Positions 59,765-64,000 of a stretch of DNA of 64,000 nucleotides are shown here, piece after piece. The stretch comes from Nitrosospira briensis (lineage in GTDB: Bacteria; Pseudomonadota; Gammaproteobacteria; Burkholderiales; Nitrosomonadaceae). Each line of letters begins with the position of its first letter. The stretch's first letter is position 1. A program made the translations under genes and the position numbers. The stretch covers positions 111,704-175,703 of the forward strand of contig NZ_FOVJ01000005.1 of NCBI RefSeq assembly GCF_900115125.1, given 5' to 3'. Below the pieces are notes generated by a model. That model had not been told where the DNA came from. It saw nothing but the letters and a program-made list of their open reading frames with translations, and ran no database searches.

Positions 59765-60706
59765 TTGAACCTGAATCCAAAGCCCGAACGCATCAAGCGT
59801 CCAATCAGCGGCGTTCTGCTGCTCGACAAGCCTCCCGGCATCTCATCCAACCAGGCGCTGCAGATTGCCAAACGCATCTTTGCTGCGCGCAAGGCTGGCC
59901 ATACCGGCACGCTTGATCCGATGGCGACTGGTATGTTGCCGATTTGCTTCGGCGAGGCCACAAAGTTTGCCTCCGCCCTGCTTGGAGCGGACAAAACATA
60001 TGAGGCGACGCTAAGATTGGGTTATATCAGTACAACGGGGGATGCGGATGGGGAGCTTTCCGTTGCAAGTGATATCGAACCCCATGATCTGGTGTTTTCC
60101 CTCCCTCAGGTCGAGGCAGCACTGAAAAGCTTTATCGGGCGGATTATGCAGGTGCCACCCATGTATAGCGCTCTCAAGCACCATGGAAAGCCCATGTATA
60201 CCTATGCCAGGAAAGGAGTGGAAATCGAGCGGCAATCGCGTGCGGTAATCATCCACGATATCAGCATTGAAGCCCTTCAGGGTAACGAACTGAGTATCCG
60301 GGTCAAGTGCGGTACAGGGACTTATATTCGTACGCTGGCTGAAGATATAGGCAAGGCGTTGGGATGTGGGGGAGCATATCTCACCTTTTTGCGCCGAAGC
60401 ATACTTGATGGTTTTTATTTGTCGCAGGCCTATACACTGGATGACCTTGAAACCAAGGCAATGCAGGAGCGAGACCACTGCCTGCTCCCGGTTGATATTC
60501 TAATGCGAAATTTTCCAGCCGCGACACTGAAACCGCCGGCAGCAATGTCCTTGTTGCAAGGAAGAACGATTGCGGACTATGTCTCGGAGGAAAGATTAGG
60601 AGAAGGACAAAGAATTCGATTATACGATCAGGCAAACCGTTTTTTAGGATTGGGAGAAATGATGGCAGGTGGCGAAATAGCCCCCAGGAGGCTAATAGCG
60701 GAATAG
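59765..60706 (+). CDS. truB: tRNA pseudouridine(55) synthase TruB
   Basis: TruB makes pseudouridine 55 in the T loop of tRNA. The start is a TTG at 59765 and the product is 313 residues. The catalytic aspartate is in GHTGTLDPMATGMLP; LLLDKPPGISSNQAL and the CGTGTYIRTLAEDIG motif are intact. It ends the translation operon and converges on the response-regulator gene at 60710 with only three bases between. Confidence 0.97.
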   Translation: MNLNPKPERIKRPISGVLLLDKPPGISSNQALQIAKRIFAARKAGHTGTLDPMATGMLPICFGEATKFASALLGADKTYEATLRLGYISTTGDADGELSVASDIEPHDLVFSLPQVEAALKSFIGRIMQVPPMYSALKHHGKPMYTYARKGVEIERQSRAVIIHDISIEALQGNELSIRVKCGTGTYIRTLAEDIGKALGCGGAYLTFLRRSILDGFYLSQAYTLDDLETKAMQERDHCLLPVDILMRNFPAATLKPPAAMSLLQGRTIADYVSEERLGEGQRIRLYDQANRFLGLGEMMAGGEIAPRRLIAE

Positions 60707-60709
60707 CCG

Positions 60710-61549
60710 CTACGAATACTGCTTGGACCGCATGCTCTCAGTAACGTCTTTGCCTATCCCCCGATAGCCGATGAAGCGGCCAGATGAATCGAACATCGGC
60801 TCTCCGCTCACCATCAAATATTGTTCCGACCCGTCAGGTCTGGTGCGGCTGTAAACAAAATCGATAAATGGCCGCCGTGCCGCGATGTTCGCCTTGAACG
60901 CCGCGTATTCGGACTTATTCCAATGGGTTCCATTATTTTCTCTCGGTTCACCCATCAAGTTATCGACGGTAATCCCGAGCATCTCGAGAACAGGCCCATA
61001 AACTTTTGTAAATTGTCCTTTCTCATCCTGCTCCCAGTACCAGTCAGAGGCCAGTTCAGTCAGGCGGCGAAAACGTGCTTCGCTCTCGCGTAGCTCCGCG
61101 GTTCGCTCCGCTACGGTCTGCTCCAGCTTTTTATTATAATTCTCAAGCTGTTTGTATAAAAGGCGTACTTCCAGCATGTTGTGGATACGTGTCTGGACTT
61201 CGACCAGATCAAATGGCTTGCTGACAAAATCCTTGGCCCCGGCTTGCAGCGCTCGCAGCTTGTGACCGGGTTGAGCAGTGATAACAAGTACTGGCAGATA
61301 GCCGGTTGGCTCGATTTCCTTCAGGGCCTCCAATACCTGAAAGCCATCCATGCCGGGCATTTGCAGATCGAGGAGAATCAGATCATACTGATTCTGGCGA
61401 AAGAGTCCGCTAACGTCTCGCGGGTTCATGGTAGATGCAATACGGGTATAGCCTGCGTCGCTCAGCATTTGCTCGAGCAACCGGACATTGGCTTCCTGAT
61501 CATCCACAATCAGGATTTTAGCGTTAAGAATGTCAGGTTTGCTAATCAT
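60710..61549 (-). CDS. Response regulator with C-terminal PAS domain
   Basis: From the ATG at 61549 the product is about 279 residues. The CheY-like receiver (about 1-125) has ILIVDDQEANVRLLE and the phosphoacceptor aspartate in LILLDLQMPGMDGFQV. A coiled-coil linker (LENYNKKLEQTVAERTAELRE-like) leads to a PAS domain with a PAC tail (about 160-270). No DNA-binding or enzymatic output is seen. The frame is open a further 51 codons upstream without a family match. Confidence 0.85.
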   Translation of the reverse strand: MISKPDILNAKILIVDDQEANVRLLEQMLSDAGYTRIASTMNPRDVSGLFRQNQYDLILLDLQMPGMDGFQVLEALKEIEPTGYLPVLVITAQPGHKLRALQAGAKDFVSKPFDLVEVQTRIHNMLEVRLLYKQLENYNKKLEQTVAERTAELRESEARFRRLTELASDWYWEQDEKGQFTKVYGPVLEMLGITVDNLMGEPRENNGTHWNKSEYAAFKANIAARRPFIDFVYSRTRPDGSEQYLMVSGEPMFDSSGRFIGYRGIGKDVTESMRSKQYS

Positions 61550-61849
61550 TATTCTTGTCCTATTCGAGGCAATTGATCGATTTTTTATTAGGTTGACAAA
61601 GATATCGCATTGGCACTTGCGATGATATGTAAAAAGGACTATTTTCTCCGTAATTGCAATTATTATTTTCCCTCGACAAAAGAAAACCCGTTTGCCGTAC
61701 ACCTGTTGATATAAACGGCAGGCCGATAATGGGAAGCAGCGGGTATATCTTATTCTTCATACTCGATATCCTTCTATCTGCCTTAGTACTTTCGGTGAAC
61801 ATGCGGATTGAGTAAGTGAGCGACAGTTTACGGGAAACAGAATCGAATA

Positions 61850-62818
61850 TTACGAATATGCTCGCTCCGAAATTCGGTAGGTATTTTTGTTTGCTTGTTT
61901 GGCATCCAACAGAGCTGCATCCGCATTCTTCAAAAGCGTTTTCACATCTTTGCCATTTTCAGGATAAAGACCGATACCCGCGCTCGCGGTCAGGTTGATG
62001 TTGTGCCCTTGAATGGTATAGGGCCGTGACATTGTCTTGATTATTTTTTCTGCTGCAAGTGTCACACCGTTGACGTTGGTTACATGTGGCATTGCGATCA
62101 CAAACTCATCGCCGCCAAGGCGCGCCACCGTGTCTTCCTGCCTCACAGCGGCTACCAGACGTGCCGCCACCAGCTTCAGAAGCAGATCGCCAACCTCGTG
62201 GCCCAAGGTGTTATTGATCTGCCTGAACCCATCCAGATCCAGGTACATGACTGCCATGATGCTGCTGTTTCTCTTTGCGTGAATGATGGCCTGGGAGACC
62301 CTCTCCACCAGAAGGCGTCTATTGGCAAGCCCGGTCAGTGGATCGTGCAGCGCCATGAATTCCTGTGTCTTGGCGTACGTCCGCGCTCGCTGATGCAGCA
62401 ACCGAACTTCCAGCAAGTTGTGAACGCGCGCCAGGACCTCGGCCATATCGAACGGTTTGCTGATGAAATCCTTGGCGCCCGATTGAAGCGCACGCAGCTT
62501 GTAATCGGGATTCGCAGTAACTACCAGCACTGACAGATAGCTATCCGCTTCGATGTTCTTCAGCGCTTCCAGCACCTGAAACCCGTCCATGCCAGCCATT
62601 TTCAGATCAAGCAAAATCAGGTCGTAGTGGTTTTGCCTGTGCAGATCATATACCTGGTACGGGTCCATGGTTGAGCTGACGGAAGTATAGTTTGCAGCGC
62701 CCAGCACGCCTTCCAGCACCTGGATGTTTGATTCCTGATCGTCCACAATCAGAATTTTTGCGCTATGAATATCAGCTTCCGTAATCATATTGCTTACGTG
62801 TTCATCCAGGTAAACCAT
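61850..62818 (-). CDS. Response regulator with GGDEF domain (diguanylate cyclase)
   Basis: The product is 322 residues from 62818, or 312 from the ATG at 62788, where MITEADIHSAKILIVDD starts. The receiver (about 15-135) has its phosphoacceptor aspartate in LILLDLKMAGMDGFQV. A GGDEF domain follows from about 155, with ARLGGDEFVIAMPH, so diguanylate cyclase activity and c-di-GMP synthesis are predicted. The receiver is closely similar to that of the PAS protein encoded downstream. No site for start choice is strong. Confidence 0.88.
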   Translation of the reverse strand: MVYLDEHVSNMITEADIHSAKILIVDDQESNIQVLEGVLGAANYTSVSSTMDPYQVYDLHRQNHYDLILLDLKMAGMDGFQVLEALKNIEADSYLSVLVVTANPDYKLRALQSGAKDFISKPFDMAEVLARVHNLLEVRLLHQRARTYAKTQEFMALHDPLTGLANRRLLVERVSQAIIHAKRNSSIMAVMYLDLDGFRQINNTLGHEVGDLLLKLVAARLVAAVRQEDTVARLGGDEFVIAMPHVTNVNGVTLAAEKIIKTMSRPYTIQGHNINLTASAGIGLYPENGKDVKTLLKNADAALLDAKQANKNTYRISERAYS

Positions 62819-63214
62819 CTTCTCGAACGGAGCAGCATGTCCTCGTTTTCAGCGGAATGCGAGGTTTGGAGGACGGCCAATCGCCGGGCGCTGCATTTAA
62901 TACACAGGCTGAACGCGATACACACGTCGAAATGTACGAATAATGCCGCTGTTTTGCGTGGGCCTCTGTGCGCTAACTCTCATATGAAGAGGAATTAATT
63001 CTACTCCCGCGAGAGGCGAAATTTTCGTCTGTATGCTATCTCGAAATATTTATCTTCCATGCGCCTCGAAGCAGAGGAAGTAGCTAAAGCCAGGCACGTC
63101 TGCTTATTCCCGGTTCATAAACGCCTGCGATTCGTTGGCCTGATTCCTCGGCCGGACTCGCGTGCGATTAATTTGACCTTGGTGGGCCCGCCCCCTATAA
63201 TTACATCTTCCTGA
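62819..63214. other. Intergenic region before tRNA-fMet
   Basis: About 396 bases separate the GGDEF gene start from the tRNA. It must hold promoters for both. I see no convincing gene, repeat or RNA structure here. Confidence 0.5.
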
Positions 63215-63291
<77 letters not shown>

Positions 63292-63298
63292 AATCTCA

Positions 63299-63333
63299 AG
63301 CCACTGATTATTAACGTAATCAGTGGCTTTTTT
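63299..63333 (+). terminator. Intrinsic terminator after tRNA-fMet
   Basis: AGCCACTGATTA (63299-63310) pairs with TAATCAGTGGCT (63317-63328) around a six-base loop (TTAACG), followed by a T-run. It lies seven bases after the tRNA end and is a strong intrinsic terminator. Confidence 0.9.
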
Positions 63334-63847
63334 CTTGTGCCTGCAACGCTAAAGCCCGTATTTCATCGAAGTTGTTCGTCAGTTGTTCATAAAAATAGTT
63401 TGTTTGTCGGGAGCAGCGAAGATGGACCCGCGCCTAAAGGTCTTAATCTCAGGTAACTGAAGCAGGAGCCCACCGGTGCGGCATGCGGTCGTAAAAGTGC
63501 CGCAAAGACAGGGAGCGTGACTAAAAAAAGGATGCAGTAAAAATACATGTTAACTGCATAGGTGGTAATTAACATGACATAGCAGGGAACTTTATTGCTG
63601 TGTTTCAGTCTGATAAGAACTGGTAGTTCCTGTGGGTTAACATGTGGAATTATCAGATTTTTAATTATTTGATATGGGAGTTAAAGAAATGACAAAAGCA
63701 ACCACGGATGTGCAACGTTTTGTTCTATCGGTACACAGGGAACTATTCAAAATTTAACTGGTCAAAGAGCAAGACTGGTAGTCTTTGCTTATGGTTGGAA
63801 AGCCTCTGAACTCGGGGATTTTCGATTATTTGAAAGAAGGAGCTGGT
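63334..63847 (+). promoter_or_regulatory. Long leader of amoC with two similar blocks
   Basis: The 514 bases between the tRNA terminator and amoC have no large gene. They contain an ATGCAGT/ACTGCAT dyad (63532-63538, 63553-63559) and two related blocks: CTGGTAGTTCC near 63620 followed by GATTTTTAATTATTTGA, and CTGGTAGTCTT near 63775 followed by GATTTTCGATTATTTGA, each ending before an ATG. The first is followed by the small frame at 63689-63757. No clear -35/-10 pair was picked. Confidence 0.5.
63689..63757 (+). CDS. Possible 22-residue leader peptide upstream of amoC
   Basis: The frame MTKATTDVQRFVLSVHRELF plus two residues starts after GGGAGTTAAAGAA and ends before amoC. Its beginning, Thr-rich after Met, loosely resembles the AmoC start MSTTTSGN. 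It may be a leader peptide, a decayed amoC start from a leader duplication or a chance frame. Confidence 0.3.
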   Translation: MTKATTDVQRFVLSVHRELFKI

Positions 63848-64000
63848 ATGTCTACAACTACATCAGGGAATTTAGCGGTAAGTCAAACGAAGGCGGGTAA
63901 TGCCTCCTTTGACATGTCGGAATGGTACGACTCCAGGTACTACAAGATAGGGCTTTTGCCCATACTGGGGATTGCGATGTTCTGGGTCTGGTTTCAGCGG
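63848..64000 (+). CDS. amoC: Ammonia monooxygenase subunit C (5' part only)
   Basis: AmoC is the integral membrane subunit of ammonia monooxygenase, which oxidises ammonia to hydroxylamine in the first step of nitrification. The window shows 51 codons. [18 protein letters not shown] is a variable start; [15 protein letters not shown] and the first membrane segment [16 protein letters not shown] are the conserved AmoC block. AAGGAG precedes the ATG. The gene runs off the right edge, so whether amoA and amoB follow (operon copy) or not (single amoC) cannot be seen. Confidence 0.95.
   Translation, partial: MSTTTSGNLAVSQTKAGNASFDMSEWYDSRYYKIGLLPILGIAMFWVWFQR

Overview
This window looks like the chromosome of a betaproteobacterial ammonia oxidiser, most likely Nitrosospira or a close relative. 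The last 153 bases encode the start of an ammonia monooxygenase subunit C (AmoC). The core gene order leuC-leuD-leuB-asd-fimV-truA-trpFBA-accD-folC-SPOR-cvpA-purF-metZ and the rimP-nusA-infB-rbfA-truB order are typical of Betaproteobacteria. The genus is inferred from the AmoC N-terminus and general resemblance, not from a database search.

Layout. 1-2084 (minus): ergothioneine genes egtB-egtD; egtB is split by a single-base frameshift and egtD runs off the left edge. 2489-5572: a PRC-barrel protein converging on a Fe-S helicase/nuclease, sharing a 24-bp perfect stem-loop. 5809-24401 (plus): an MFS transporter, then a long housekeeping block for leucine, threonine/lysine/methionine and tryptophan synthesis, fatty acid, folate and purine synthesis, interrupted before metZ by a 231-bp inverted-repeat-bounded element. 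24435-29040 (minus): envelope genes (M48 lipoprotein protease, two cyclophilins, an L,D-transpeptidase and a TPR protein with the same C-terminal fold). 29129-39264 (plus): cysS, several small or secreted proteins, EI24, TPR and DUF488 proteins, rmuC-mtfA-glk and greB.

39907-50195 is the accessory region of most interest. Eight genes run on the minus strand from a well-formed sigma-54 (-24/-12) promoter at 50124-50140: two paralogous acidic/glycine-rich/basic proteins, a HEIGH-motif protein, a 634-residue protein of unknown function, an AONS-like PLP enzyme lacking the usual histidine, an acidic-repeat + OmpA-like + metzincin chimera, a HEAT-repeat protein and an amidohydrolase. A sigma-54 activator gene (GAFTSA instead of GAFTGA) converges on the far end. 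The simplest reading is a self-contained sigma-54-controlled locus that makes an exported or envelope-associated set of proteins of unknown purpose.

50390-60706: a TrmH-type RNA methyltransferase, an acs-metallohydrolase pair (minus) and the rimP-nusA-infB-rbfA-truB translation operon with a hairpin in its leader. 60710-62818 (minus): two single-component response regulators with closely related receivers, one with PAS and one with GGDEF output. 63215-63291 is initiator tRNA-fMet with a clear terminator, followed by the amoC leader and the truncated amoC gene.
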